A DNA stretch of 45,542 nucleotides from JAGDXZ01 sp049966915 (GCA_049966915.1 JBMFTS010000002.1:1-45542), one strand, 5' to 3'. Positions 30,631 to 40,093 are shown, counted from the first letter of the stretch. Notes: generated from the sequence alone by a model not told the origin. Made by a program: numbers and translations.

Positions 30631-33300
30631 TCAGGCGGTTGTTGACGCCTTGGCTTTGCCCTTGAGCGCCGCCTGCGCGGCAACAAGCCTCGCAACCGGT
30701 ACGCGGTAAGGCGAGCAGCTTACGTAGTCGACTTTTGTCGTGTTGAAGAACGTTATCGAATCTGGGTCGCCGCCGTGTTCTCCGCAAACGCCAACTCTCA
30801 GCTTGCTGTTGGCTTCCTTGCCTTCTTCCGAAGCCAGCTTTACAAGCCTGCCTACCCCGTTGACGTCCAGCGTCTCGAATGGATTTGCTGCCAATATCTT
30901 GTTTTCGACGTAGAACGGTATGAACTTCGCTTCGACGTCGTCCCTGCTGAACGCGAAAGTGGCCTGCGTGAGGTCGTTTGTGCCGAACGAGAAGAAATCT
31001 GCTACCTTTGCAAGCTCGGCAGCAGTAAGCGCTGCCCTTGGCGTTTCTATCATGGTGCCTACCTTGTGCTTTATTGCTGCGCCAAGCTTCTTCGCTTCTT
31101 CTTCTGCAACCTGCTCCACTATCTCGCGCGCTTTAGCAAGCTCGCTCGCGCTCGCTACCTGCGATATCATTATTTCGACTTCGCTGTCTATGCCCTCTTC
31201 CTTCTTCAGTTCAGCAGCGGCCTCGAATATGGCTTCGACCTGCATGCGGTATATCTCTGGGTACATGAGCGAAAGCCTTACGCCGCGCTGTCCCATCATC
31301 GGGTTCTGCTCCCTTAGCTCCATGACGCGCTTGAGCACGCGCTCGTACTTTTCCAGCTCTTGCTTGTTGTCGCCCTTTATTCTCAGTTCTGTCACCTTGG
31401 GCAGTAGTTCGTCAAGCTTTGGCAGGAATTCGTGCAGCGGCATGTCGAGTAACCTTATTGTTACCGGCAGGCCCTTCATCGTCTTGAAGATCGCCTTGAA
31501 ATCGCTTTTCTGCATTGGCTTCAGCTTTGCGAGATACTTTGCGCGCTCCTCCGGCGTGTCTGCAAGTATCATGTCCTGCACTGTGGAAAGCCTGTCTGGC
31601 GCGTTGAACATCCTCTCGGTTCTAGCGAGGCCTATGCCTTCTGCGCCGTTTTCGCGCGCCTTTGCGGCCATTTCAGGCGTGTCCGCGTTTGCCCTTACCC
31701 CTAGCCTTCTAAACGAGTCCGCCCACTTGAGAATAGTAGATATGTTGCCGCCTATCTCAGGCTCTATGAGCGGCATTTCGCCGATGAACACAGACCCGGT
31801 TCCGCCGTCTATGGTTATTATGTCGCCTTTCTTTACAGTCTTGTCGCCTACTTGCAACTTGTTTGCACGCACGTCTACCTTTATCGACTCTGCGCCCACT
31901 ATGCAAGGCTTGCCCATGCCTCTTGTTACTACCGCCGCGTGGCTTGTCATGCCGCCCCTGCTTGTAAGAACGCCTTCCGAAGCCGCTATGCCTGCTATGT
32001 CCTCGGGCGTGGTCTCAGGCCTTACCATTATTACCTTTTCCCCTCTTCTTTTTGCTTCAACGGCGTCCTCCACTGTAAACACTACCTTGCCGACAGCGGC
32101 GCCCGGGCTTGCGGGCAGCCCTTTCGCTATGGCTTCTGCCTTTATCTTGGGGTCTATCTGCTTGTAGAGCAGCCTCTGCAGCTGGTCAGGCTCTATCCTG
32201 AGCACGGCGTCTTCCTTGCTTATAAGCTTCTCGTTTACCATGTCAAGTGCTATCTTAAGCGCAGCGTTTGCCGTGCGCTTGCCCGTTCTCGTCTGCAGCA
32301 TGTAGAGCTTTCCGCTTTCAACGGTAAACTCGACATCTTGCATGTCCTTGAAGTAGCTTTCGAGTTTGTTTGCTATTTCTACGAGCGTGTCGTACGCCTT
32401 AGGCAGCTTTTTCTTTAGCTCCTCTACCGACATGGGCGTTCTTATTCCTGCAACAACGTCCTCGCCTTGCGCCTTTGGCAAATACTCTGCGTAGAGCTTT
32501 TTCTCGCCAGTCGACGGATCCCTGGTAAAAGCCACGCCAGTGCCGGAATTGTCGTCCAGATTTCCATATACCATCATTACTATGTTCACGGCAGTGCCCA
32601 GCGTGTCTGGTATTTTGTATATCTTTCTGTATTCTGCAGCGCGCTTGTTCCACCAGGAATTGAATACTGCGCCAACCGCCTGCATGAGCTGCTCGTTAGG
32701 GTCTTGCGCAAGCTCTTTGCCGGTTTCTTTTTTGACAAGCTTCTTGTACTGCTCTACCACTTCCCTCCATCCTGCGGCATCAACATCGAGATCGCTCTTC
32801 GCGTGTTTTTCTTCTTTTACCTTTTCCAGCACGGCGTCGAACTTTGCGCCGTCTATGCCAAGCACTATCTTGCCGAAGAGCTGTATGAATCTCCTGTAAG
32901 TGTCGTAAGCAAACCTTTCATCGCCTATCTTTTTGGCCAGCGCTTCAGCGATTTTGTCGTTTATGCCAAGGTTGAGCACGGTATCCATCATGCCTGGCAT
33001 GGAGAAAGGCGCGCCTGATCTTACCGACACCAGCAACGGGTTGTTTTCGTCGTTGAATCTTTTGCCCACTCTCTTCTGCAGCACATCCATTTTATTGAGG
33101 ATCGCCTGCTTCAGCTCCGGCCATATTTTTTTGCCGTTGTTGAAAAATTCGTTGCACATGTGCGTGGTTATCACTATGCCGTCAGGCACCGGCAAGCCGA
33201 GCTTTGTCATCTCAACTAGACCGTAACCTTTTCCGCCAAGTTCGTACTTGCTCAGATTCAGTTTCGCCGCTTCGTCGAACATGTAAACTTCCGCTGGCAT
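30631..33300 (-). CDS. ppdK: Pyruvate, phosphate dikinase
   Basis: 889 aa, full length. It interconverts pyruvate + ATP + Pi with phosphoenolpyruvate + AMP + PPi. The N-terminal ATP-grasp part begins YELGGKGYGLVEM and has SVRSGAPFSMPGMMDTVLN and RTGKRTANAALK. The swivelling phosphohistidine domain shows GGMTSHAAVVTRGMGKPC with the catalytic His. The TIM-barrel PEP domain includes GLARTERMF, GQRGVRLSL, FGTNDLTQ and the C-terminal CGEHGGDP with the catalytic Cys. A good ribosome site (GAGGT, 33307-33311) stands seven bases before ATG 33300. It supports gluconeogenesis or a PPi-linked glycolysis. Confidence 0.97.
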   Translation of the reverse strand: MPAEVYMFDEAAKLNLSKYELGGKGYGLVEMTKLGLPVPDGIVITTHMCNEFFNNGKKIWPELKQAILNKMDVLQKRVGKRFNDENNPLLVSVRSGAPFSMPGMMDTVLNLGINDKIAEALAKKIGDERFAYDTYRRFIQLFGKIVLGIDGAKFDAVLEKVKEEKHAKSDLDVDAAGWREVVEQYKKLVKKETGKELAQDPNEQLMQAVGAVFNSWWNKRAAEYRKIYKIPDTLGTAVNIVMMVYGNLDDNSGTGVAFTRDPSTGEKKLYAEYLPKAQGEDVVAGIRTPMSVEELKKKLPKAYDTLVEIANKLESYFKDMQDVEFTVESGKLYMLQTRTGKRTANAALKIALDMVNEKLISKEDAVLRIEPDQLQRLLYKQIDPKIKAEAIAKGLPASPGAAVGKVVFTVEDAVEAKRRGEKVIMVRPETTPEDIAGIAASEGVLTSRGGMTSHAAVVTRGMGKPCIVGAESIKVDVRANKLQVGDKTVKKGDIITIDGGTGSVFIGEMPLIEPEIGGNISTILKWADSFRRLGVRANADTPEMAAKARENGAEGIGLARTERMFNAPDRLSTVQDMILADTPEERAKYLAKLKPMQKSDFKAIFKTMKGLPVTIRLLDMPLHEFLPKLDELLPKVTELRIKGDNKQELEKYERVLKRVMELREQNPMMGQRGVRLSLMYPEIYRMQVEAIFEAAAELKKEEGIDSEVEIMISQVASASELAKAREIVEQVAEEEAKKLGAAIKHKVGTMIETPRAALTAAELAKVADFFSFGTNDLTQATFAFSRDDVEAKFIPFYVENKILAANPFETLDVNGVGRLVKLASEEGKEANSKLRVGVCGEHGGDPDSITFFNTTKVDYVSCSPYRVPVARLVAAQAALKGKAKASTTA

Positions 33301-33431
33301 TTTATTACCTCGTTAAGCAAGAAGCAAGAAAGATACGCTGCAAATAATGCACTAACAAGCTTAAAACTCTTTCTTGTGTGTTTGCATTTTGACGCTTGGC
33401 CGGCCGTGTGCGCAATACATTGCAGCAGCGC

Positions 33432-34439
33432 TTATCTGGAATAGGCGTCGGGCCTTGCCTTCTTTATTACGTAATTTTCATATTTTATGGCGTTCTTTGC
33501 CAACTCGTCGAATCTCGCCTTTGCGTCGGCGCGCCTTATCCTTGTTATGTGCTCGCTTTTTTCGTTTATTATGCTAAGCGGCGGTATCTTGAACGCAGAG
33601 CTGTTGTCAAAAATGAAGCGCTCGTGTTGCATTACTGCATCAGCATCTGACATTATGAATAGGCTTACTTCCGTGCCTTTGCTTGTCAGCTCTTTCTTAA
33701 AATCGTTGTAGTTTTTGCCGAAGCCCGAATCCAGCGCTTCGGTGTGCGTGACTATGGAAATGCTTTTTATCGAAGTGTTGCGGCTGACGAGCCTGTAGAG
33801 GTTTTCAAGCGCTTCGGAGTTAAAGTGCTTGTCAACGATGTGGACGTTGCCGTTAAGGCTTGCAAAAACCGCTTCGCGTAGTTTTATGATGTTTGCATAT
33901 GGCAATTCGGGCTCTATCTCTACCGTTCTCGCCTGTTGCGTTTGCCTCTTGTGCTGCATCGTAAGAAAATATGCGTCTGCGCCAATAGCGAGCGCAAGGG
34001 TCGCATATGCAGCAATCTCTATGTTCATGCCCGTGCCGCTGTACGAGAAATACGCAAGCACTGTTACAAAAAGCAGGAGAAAAAGCACCGAAGCAATGAC
34101 GTGCCACGCTGCGTATCTTTTAGAACTGGCGCCTTTGTATGCGCGCGTAATTAGCATTGTAAACGATATTGCAAGCGACGCAAGCGCCACAATCAGGAGA
34201 ACGTACGTTTCCAGCATGGCCCTGTGCAGGTTGGTAAGTTCTTCGACCACTGGGACGAGCACCTGGGTTACGTTTTCGGAATATGCGGCGGCCTGGACTT
34301 TCGCGCCAGCGCCTACTCCGTAGTTTATGGCTATCACGTCTGTAAAATAGTAGGTGTAGAAGACAAGCGCTAGCGATGCAAGCACAAGCACTATCGCCGC
34401 ATACGCTCGCAAGCCGGTGTTCCGCTCTTCGTTTTGCAT
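33432..34439 (-). CDS. Four-helix membrane protein with PLD/MIT_C-like cytoplasmic domain
   Basis: 335 aa. Four membrane helices (about 12-34, 77-97, 112-132 and 138-155) are followed by a cytoplasmic domain from about 175. That domain has VHIVDKHFNSEALENLYRLV, then SISIVTHTEALDSGFGKNY, then VSLFIMSDADAVMQHERFIF, which recalls phospholipase-D-like folds such as MIT_C (an H-x-R-F/Y motif after a beta strand), but a full HKD motif is missing. Activity is doubtful. ATG 34439 is chosen because GGGG (about 34446-34450) precedes it and the longer frame overlaps the DUF763 gene. It is the last gene of a run MBL nuclease - DUF763 - this protein. Confidence 0.6.
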   Translation of the reverse strand: MQNEERNTGLRAYAAIVLVLASLALVFYTYYFTDVIAINYGVGAGAKVQAAAYSENVTQVLVPVVEELTNLHRAMLETYVLLIVALASLAISFTMLITRAYKGASSKRYAAWHVIASVLFLLLFVTVLAYFSYSGTGMNIEIAAYATLALAIGADAYFLTMQHKRQTQQARTVEIEPELPYANIIKLREAVFASLNGNVHIVDKHFNSEALENLYRLVSRNTSIKSISIVTHTEALDSGFGKNYNDFKKELTSKGTEVSLFIMSDADAVMQHERFIFDNSSAFKIPPLSIINEKSEHITRIRRADAKARFDELAKNAIKYENYVIKKARPDAYSR

Positions 34440-34449
34440 ATTTACGCCC

Positions 34450-35529
34450 CTACGCCTTGCCAATTTTCTGCGCATTAGCGCTTGCCGTATTGGTAATATA
34501 CGCGCTAAGCCTTTTTAATGCGCTGTATTTTTCTGTTTTGTCAACGTTTGCCTTGTCTATTATGCGTTCAAGGTCTTCGCTAAGCGAGTCGTAAACGCGC
34601 CTGTTGACAGGAAACGGTATGCCGTCCTTGCCGCCTACGTTATACGCGAAAGCAACAGGATCCCTGTACGCAAGCTCCTTGTCAAATATTAGGCTCGCAA
34701 CGAAAGCCAAGGAGCGTATTGTTGAGCGTCCAATGCCTTTTACAAGAAGAAGCTCTTTGTAGTCTTTCGGATCAGCTTCGTTGGCTTTTCTTATCGCTTC
34801 TACGCCTTTCTTGCTTATGTCCGCGCTCATTATTATTCCGTGCCTGCTTGGATACGACCTTGCCACGCGCTCGTAGTCCTTGCTCGCCTCTACAAGTCCT
34901 TTTCTTGCCCATTCGTTGCTTTGGCAGGTAAGGTCTAGAGTAATCTGCCGCATGTCTGCGCTTATGCCGCTATGCGGCTCGTTGGCCATGTCCTTTTCGT
35001 CGACAAGGTCGCTGAGCCATTGGAATCTTACCGCCTTGCCGGTGTTGTACTGCATCGCCTGCTGCACAACTGCCCATTTACCGCTTTTAGTGAAAAGGAA
35101 ATTGTGATGGTAAATGCCTATGCCTTCGTATGTGAATGCGCTATCTATCTTTGCCGCAAGCCTGCTGAGCTCTACAAGCTTGTCTGCATTAGGAACGGAA
35201 AGCCTGTCTGCGCATGCCATGATGTCATTCGGCGTGTTTGTGCCTGCCTTTCCCTTGCCCCCTGCAATTGCTATTTCCTTGCTTTCGCCAAGCGCCTCCT
35301 TGAGGGCGCCCATTGTAACTGTCGTAGTGCCGCTGCTGTGCCAGTCATAGCCTATGGCGCATGCGAACGCCTGGAACCAGTTGCTGTCGCTCAGCCTTCT
35401 GAGCAGGTCGTCAGGCCCGAACTCGTCCATCACTATTTCTGCTATTTCGCCGCTCAGCTTTACCATTCTGCAGAAGAGCCATTTCGGGGCGCGCCCGCCG
35501 TGAAGAGGAAGCACCGTTACTGTGCGCAT
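34450..35529 (-). CDS. DUF763 family protein with helix-hairpin-helix
   Basis: 359 aa. The N-terminus VLPLHGGRAPKWLFCRMVKL is the signature of DUF763 (COG1415), found in archaea and some bacteria. Other family segments are GYDWHSSGTTTVTMGALKE and GIGIYHHNFLFTKSGKWAVV. A helix-hairpin-helix near residue 268 (LLLVKGIGRSTIRSLAFVA) suggests nucleic acid binding. Function is uncharacterised. It starts 1 nt after the stop of the upstream MBL-fold nuclease gene; pairing with a nuclease supports a DNA or RNA role. Confidence 0.85.
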   Translation of the reverse strand: MRTVTVLPLHGGRAPKWLFCRMVKLSGEIAEIVMDEFGPDDLLRRLSDSNWFQAFACAIGYDWHSSGTTTVTMGALKEALGESKEIAIAGGKGKAGTNTPNDIMACADRLSVPNADKLVELSRLAAKIDSAFTYEGIGIYHHNFLFTKSGKWAVVQQAMQYNTGKAVRFQWLSDLVDEKDMANEPHSGISADMRQITLDLTCQSNEWARKGLVEASKDYERVARSYPSRHGIIMSADISKKGVEAIRKANEADPKDYKELLLVKGIGRSTIRSLAFVASLIFDKELAYRDPVAFAYNVGGKDGIPFPVNRRVYDSLSEDLERIIDKANVDKTEKYSALKRLSAYITNTASANAQKIGKA

Positions 35530-35530
35530 G

Positions 35531-36505
35531 CTATCTTATCAACGACAAATTAGAAATAGGTTGCCACACGTTTGCAAGCTGCGCGCAAGCGCAATTATCG
35601 AACGGCCGCGCTTCGTATCCCATTCCCTTGAGTTTTGCGGCTAGCAGTACTGCTCCTGCGCCCACCGTTAGCACAAGCTTCGGCGATGTTGCTTCTACGT
35701 ACTGCACCGCCTGCCTGAAATCGGCATGATCGCTTAGCGCAAACTGAACGTCAGTATCAAACCTCAACAGCTTTGCCCAACCCGTGGCAACGGCGGTGAA
35801 TTTGCGTCTGCTTTCGCTTGCAAATTTTTTCGTGACTTTGCAGAAATCGGAGCTTGTGAAAATTCCCAAGAAGTTGGAATTTGGCAGTCGGCTGCCATCG
35901 TATTCCGAAAAAACAAGATGCACGCCGTATTTTTCATAAATCCTGCTTATTCTCGCGATTTCTCCGCTTACTACCGGCACTATGCCTATTTCGTTGTATA
36001 TGCGTATTATTTCTTGGGCTCTGCCAAGAGAATAGGCGCGGAATATCACAGACCCTTTTTCAAGCTTCATCCTGGCATAATGCTGCATTGCGATTATGAC
36101 TTCATTTTTGTCTTCGAAATGAAGGTTTGGGTACGGATACGTGGAATCCATTATTGCTATGTCCGCATGCCTTGTTTCTATTTTTTCAGCAAGTAGCGGA
36201 TCATCTGTTTGATAATCCCCTGTGTAAACGACGTCATAACCGCGTTCTGTGTCTTCTGCAAAAAGCTGCTTCGAGCCGAGCACGTGACCTGCATTTAACA
36301 GCTTGACATTGCTTGGCGACGCCGCAAGGCTTATGCCTTTCTTGCCTTTTGCTTCAAGTATGTCCTTTGTTGCCTCGCTTGCCAGCAGCACCGAGTAATT
36401 TCTTACGCCTGCAGTGTGGTCCGAATGCGCGTGCGATACGAAGTGCAAATCCGCATCTTCCCTGGAGTCTATTGATACTGTGCAACTGCCAATGTCTAGC
36501 AGCAT
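35531..36505 (-). CDS. Metallo-beta-lactamase fold nuclease (exonuclease/CPSF-like)
   Basis: 324 aa. The metal site is HAHSDH near residue 26, followed by a GHVLGSKQLF strand near 73, YTGDYQTDD near 94 with the bridging Asp, MDSTYPYP, and C-terminal SDHADF near 263. The order matches the small archaeal and bacterial proteins annotated as mRNA 3'-end processing or DNA-ligase-associated exonucleases (COG1236 type). A beta-CASP domain is reduced. It probably cuts RNA or DNA ends. It leads an operon with DUF763 and is divergent from trxB across a 60-bp shared promoter region. Confidence 0.82.
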   Translation of the reverse strand: MLLDIGSCTVSIDSREDADLHFVSHAHSDHTAGVRNYSVLLASEATKDILEAKGKKGISLAASPSNVKLLNAGHVLGSKQLFAEDTERGYDVVYTGDYQTDDPLLAEKIETRHADIAIMDSTYPYPNLHFEDKNEVIIAMQHYARMKLEKGSVIFRAYSLGRAQEIIRIYNEIGIVPVVSGEIARISRIYEKYGVHLVFSEYDGSRLPNSNFLGIFTSSDFCKVTKKFASESRRKFTAVATGWAKLLRFDTDVQFALSDHADFRQAVQYVEATSPKLVLTVGAGAVLLAAKLKGMGYEARPFDNCACAQLANVWQPISNLSLIR

Positions 36506-36532
36506 CTGGTCGCCAAGTGATTTTGGCTCTAA

Positions 36533-36545
36533 ACGCTTAAATATT
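36533..36545 (+). promoter_or_regulatory. TATA box of trxB (shared divergent region)
   Basis: ACGCTTAAATATT, centred 26 nt before ATG 36566, so trxB is probably leaderless. Read on the other strand, the same AT-rich patch (ATTTAAGC) can serve the divergent MBL-fold nuclease gene. Confidence 0.6.
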
Positions 36546-36565
36546 AGATGTGCAAAAAATGTATC

Positions 36566-37510
36566 ATGGTGGAAAAAGTAATAATCATAGGATCTGGTCC
36601 GGCAGGATTATCTGCCGCGCTGTATGCCGGCAGGGACGGCTTTAGCCCGTTGGTAATAAGTGGCTATGCCAAAGGCGGGCAGCTCGAGCTTACTACCACC
36701 GTGGAAAATTTTCCAGGCTTTCCTGAAGGCGTGCAAGGGCCCGAGCTCATGGACCTTATGCGCAGGCAGGCAGAAAAATTCGGAGCAAGGTTCATAGACA
36801 AAGACGCAACCGCCGTCGACTTGAAATCCACGCCTTTCAAAGTCGTCGTTGAAAACGACGTTTACGAGGCGGATTCGGTGATAGTCGCAACAGGCGCCAA
36901 TGCCAGGTGGCTCGGCATAGAATCAGAGAAGAAATTCATCGGCAGGGGCGTTAGCAACTGCGCCACATGCGACGCCGCATTCTTCAAGGGCAAGAACGTC
37001 ATAGTAGTTGGTGGTGGCGATACGGCAATGGAAGACTCGCTTTACCTTACCAACTTCGCAGCAAGCGTGACAATCGTGCACAGGCGCGATGCGTTCAGGG
37101 CAAGCAAAATAATGCAGGAAAGGGTAATGTCAAATCCAAAAATAAAAGTGATCTGGAATAGCGTGGTGCAAGAGGTAAAGGGCGACGTTAAAGTAAGGTC
37201 GGTAGTGATTAAAAATACGGTTACAGGCGAAATCGTCGAGATGCCGATAGACGGCATCTTCGTGGCAATAGGCTACGAGCCCAACACCAAGCTTTTCAAG
37301 GACCAATTGCAAATAGACGAGCTTGGCTACATAGTGACGCACGACGAAGTAAAAACTGACATTCCCGGCGTATTCGTGGCAGGCGACGTTGCAGATAGAT
37401 TCTACAAGCAGGCCGCTGTCGCTGCAGGAAGCGGGGTAAAGTGCGCGCTGCAGGTTCGTGCTTACCTGTCGGAGCTTTACTACAACAGGTCAAAGCAGCA
37501 AGTTCAATAG
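36566..37510 (+). CDS. trxB: Thioredoxin reductase
   Basis: 314 aa. A flavoprotein that passes electrons from NAD(P)H to thioredoxin. It shows the FAD-binding GSGPAGLSAALYAGRDG, the redox pair CATC (C132, C135), the pyridine-nucleotide motif VVGGGDTAMEDSLYL with HRRD after it, and the C-terminal GVFVAGDVADRFYKQAAVAAGSG that closes over FAD. The HRRD segment after the second Gly-rich loop fits NADPH use. ATG 36566 is favoured over 36548 by both the TATA spacing and the family N-terminus. Its stop overlaps the convergent polymerase gene by 7 nt. Confidence 0.96.
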   Translation: MVEKVIIIGSGPAGLSAALYAGRDGFSPLVISGYAKGGQLELTTTVENFPGFPEGVQGPELMDLMRRQAEKFGARFIDKDATAVDLKSTPFKVVVENDVYEADSVIVATGANARWLGIESEKKFIGRGVSNCATCDAAFFKGKNVIVVGGGDTAMEDSLYLTNFAASVTIVHRRDAFRASKIMQERVMSNPKIKVIWNSVVQEVKGDVKVRSVVIKNTVTGEIVEMPIDGIFVAIGYEPNTKLFKDQLQIDELGYIVTHDEVKTDIPGVFVAGDVADRFYKQAAVAAGSGVKCALQVRAYLSELYYNRSKQQVQ

Positions 37511-38577
37511 AAATAGTGGCTGAGCTTTCTCTGACCTTTGTACGGCCTTAGGCCAGACACTCTCACGCCTATCTTCCTTACTGTCATCTCGCCGCTGTAG
37601 CTATCGTTTAGCAACTCAATTGCGAATTTAGCTATGTCCGCTTCGGAATCCGACGCATAGTTGATGGTTTTGCTCTTTATGTGCTCGTCGAAATTGGAAT
37701 AGCGCAGTTTGATGGTTATTGTGGTGAATGCAAGACCCTGCCTTTTTATCTCGCCTGCTATCTCTTTTGCCTGCTCGCGTATTTCGTTTGACAGCGTCTG
37801 CATGTTGTCAGTGTCTTTTTCAAATGTCTTTTCCCTGCCTATCGACTTTACTTCGTAGTTTTCCTGGACTTCGCCATAGTCTATGCCGTTTGCCGAGTTG
37901 TGGAGCTCAGTGCCATACGCCCCGAATTCTTCCACAAGCCGCATTATGCTGGCGTTCGCAAGGTCGCCTACTGTCTTGTAGCCTTCCGCGAGCAATTTCG
38001 CCGCGGTCTTCTTGCCAACGCCGTAAAGCTTTTCTACGGGCATTTCCGCTACGAACGCCTTTGCATCTTCTTCCTTCACTAGTTTTATGCCTTCGGGCTT
38101 GGCTGCTTCGCAGGCCATCTTGGCTATTAGCTTGTTAGGGCCTATGCCTATGGAGCACGGCAGGCCCAGTTTTTCTTTTATCTCGTTTTTTATCTTCTTG
38201 GCTATTTCGAGCGCATCTTCGTAGCTCTGTGCGCTTTTGGATACGTCTGCAAAGGCCTCGTCGATGCTTGCCTGTTCAAATCTGTCTGCATGCGACTTTA
38301 TTATTGCCATGACGTTTTTCGACACGCTTTCGTAGTATGCATCGTCAACAGGCAAAAATACGGCATCGGGCTTTAGCCTGTAAGCCATCGATATGGGCAT
38401 GCCGCTGTGTATGCCGTATTTTCTCGCAGGATAGTTGCATGTGCTTACTACGCCCCTGCCCAGGCCGTTTTTAGGATTTGCCCCAACGACGACGGGCTTG
38501 CCCCTTATCTCTGGCTTGCGCAGCTCTTCGCACGCCGCAAAGAAGTAATCCATATCGACAAGGAGTATGATTCGCAT
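37504..38577 (-). CDS. dpo4: DNA polymerase IV (Y family, Dpo4-like)
   Basis: 357 aa. A lesion-bypass DNA polymerase. The catalytic site is seen in LLVDMDYFFAACEE (first Asp) and QASIDEAFADVS (the Asp-Glu pair). NYPARKYGIHSGMPI is the finger loop, IGIGPNKLIAKMACEAAKP follows, and GVGKKTAAKLLAEGY is the HhH thumb. A little-finger domain follows. The last residues, GQRKLSHYFY, form a terminal PCNA-interacting (PIP) box. ATG 38577 matches the family start; the upstream TTG frame is rejected. A TATA-like AGTATTTTATT (about 38605-38615) lies about 30 nt upstream. Confidence 0.95.
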   Translation of the reverse strand: MRIILLVDMDYFFAACEELRKPEIRGKPVVVGANPKNGLGRGVVSTCNYPARKYGIHSGMPISMAYRLKPDAVFLPVDDAYYESVSKNVMAIIKSHADRFEQASIDEAFADVSKSAQSYEDALEIAKKIKNEIKEKLGLPCSIGIGPNKLIAKMACEAAKPEGIKLVKEEDAKAFVAEMPVEKLYGVGKKTAAKLLAEGYKTVGDLANASIMRLVEEFGAYGTELHNSANGIDYGEVQENYEVKSIGREKTFEKDTDNMQTLSNEIREQAKEIAGEIKRQGLAFTTITIKLRYSNFDEHIKSKTINYASDSEADIAKFAIELLNDSYSGEMTVRKIGVRVSGLRPYKGQRKLSHYFY

Positions 38578-38630
38578 AATCGTTCTTAAATGCTCTGCCA
38601 AGCAATAAAATACTGCCGCTGATGCGTAGG

Positions 38631-39242
38631 CTAGCGCAGCAGGATTTCTTCTACGTCATCTCCTGGGCTTTTCTCGCGAAACACCTGTGTTGAAAATTTG
38701 TACAGCGCAACGCCGTGCCGCATCCAGGTGTGCGCCGGCAGTCCTGCCTTAAGGCAAACGTTTTCCAAGAACTCCCTCGAGCTCCACTGCCCCTCAACTG
38801 CAACTATCGGCAGGAGAAGGCCGCTGTGGTAGCCGTATTCTATAATCAAGCCGTCTTCTCCGATCTTTATTTGTTTAGGAATCTCTTCGGGTTTGCCTTC
38901 AATCCTTACCGGCTCCGACAGTATGCTCACTTCTATTACTATGCTATCGAGCTCTCTTTTGTCCAACGGATTAAATCGCGGATCCTCGGTTGCGGCCGCT
39001 ATCGCCGCCTGAGGCAGCAATTTTTTCACCTGCTCGAAAGCCCTGGGAAAGCCTATGCAGCCGCGCAGTGCGTGCGTCTGGTGCTCGTAGAGCGTAACAA
39101 AAACTCCGTAACGCTGGTCAAACTGCGCAAGCCTTTTTTCTGCCAATGCAATATCGAATTTTGGCGTTGAAAGAAAGAGCTCTATGATATTGCGCGCCTC
39201 CTTGACCAACCGCTTCCCCTGCTCCAGCGAATATGCCTTCAT
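38631..39242 (-). CDS. AMMECR1 domain protein
   Basis: 203 aa. It contains the family motif LRGCIGFPR near residue 59 and the conserved AAATEDPRFNPL and GLLLPIVAVEGQWSSREFL segments. The conserved C-terminal Cys-Trp region appears as CLKAGLPAHTWM. The family is universal in archaea and eukaryotes; its biochemical role is not settled. A TATA box (GCTTTATAGATT, about 39269-39280) lies upstream. Confidence 0.93.
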   Translation of the reverse strand: MKAYSLEQGKRLVKEARNIIELFLSTPKFDIALAEKRLAQFDQRYGVFVTLYEHQTHALRGCIGFPRAFEQVKKLLPQAAIAAATEDPRFNPLDKRELDSIVIEVSILSEPVRIEGKPEEIPKQIKIGEDGLIIEYGYHSGLLLPIVAVEGQWSSREFLENVCLKAGLPAHTWMRHGVALYKFSTQVFREKSPGDDVEEILLR

Positions 39243-39292
39243 CTGCTCACACGATTATTCAATCAAAACAATCTATAAAGCTTTTTGCAGCT

Positions 39293-40093
39293 TCAGCTCG
39301 TTTCCTGGTTTGCCAGTTCAAGCTTTTTTAGCAGCCGGCCAGAAGCCAATATCGTGCTTATTTCTGGCATGCTTTTCAACAATTTCATTGCCTCTTCCCC
39401 GCTGCCATTTTTGGCTAGGTACTTTGCCAGGTAGTAAAGTGCGTTAAACTCCCGATCAAGTGATTGCTCCAGGTTTTTAAGCGCGTGTTTCGAGTTGGTT
39501 TCAGTTTCGTACACCATGCTGGCATAATTCCACATGCCGCCCTTTTTGTCCGAAAATTCCTGCATTGTCAGCGCTGCATCGGCGTGCCTGTCGAGCAGCA
39601 TCTGCGAAAGGAACTTCAAGTAGAGCAGCGAATCGCCTTTCGGCTCAGGAACGCTGTCTGCGGCGTATATTGCCTTGTACAAATACTCCTTGCCTTTCGC
39701 CGTGAGCCTAAGGCTTTCTTCTCTGCGTTCAGCGTTTCTCTCCATAAATCCGGGCAGCGCATAGTCCACATCAAAATACGCCATGTCAGAAATGCGCAGG
39801 TAGAACCTTCCTGCAACATAAAGCAAATAAGGATTTGTCGATTTGCTTGCAAATTCTTCAACTGCCGCTACTGCATCGTCTGTATTGCCGCTTAGCAGCA
39901 GCGAGTGCGCCTGCTGCATCTGCGCAATAGCTTCGCTATCCGGCGCTGCGATGTTTGTTTGATTGTTTGGAATAAGCTCGCAGAAGTTGCACGCGTTTTG
40001 ATTCTCAAGCAGCAGCGTTTCGGCTCCGCAATACGCGCATGTGCCTTTTTTGATCTTGCCCTTGAGCGATTTCGCAAGTTTCTTGTAGTTCAT
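39293..40093 (-). CDS. Zinc-ribbon plus TPR-like helical repeat protein
   Basis: 266 aa, soluble, not recognised as a named family. CAYC (near residue 19) and CNFC (near 35) make an N-terminal zinc ribbon. The remainder is helical, with TPR-like pairs such as MQQAHSLLLSGNTDDAVAAV, YLLYVAGRFYLRISDMA and ALYYLAKYLAKNGSGEEAMK. Such proteins usually act as protein-protein adaptors. A TATA box (GATATAAGC, about 40121-40129) 28-30 nt before ATG 40093 suggests a leaderless message. It follows the fibrillarin gene, 30 nt away. Confidence 0.7.
   Translation of the reverse strand: MNYKKLAKSLKGKIKKGTCAYCGAETLLLENQNACNFCELIPNNQTNIAAPDSEAIAQMQQAHSLLLSGNTDDAVAAVEEFASKSTNPYLLYVAGRFYLRISDMAYFDVDYALPGFMERNAERREESLRLTAKGKEYLYKAIYAADSVPEPKGDSLLYLKFLSQMLLDRHADAALTMQEFSDKKGGMWNYASMVYETETNSKHALKNLEQSLDREFNALYYLAKYLAKNGSGEEAMKLLKSMPEISTILASGRLLKKLELANQETS

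Noticed and set aside
30775..32418. Long plus-strand frames, one of 415 codons
   Set aside because: Antisense of ppdK; Ser/Ala/Pro-rich with no domain; caused by codon bias on the coding strand.
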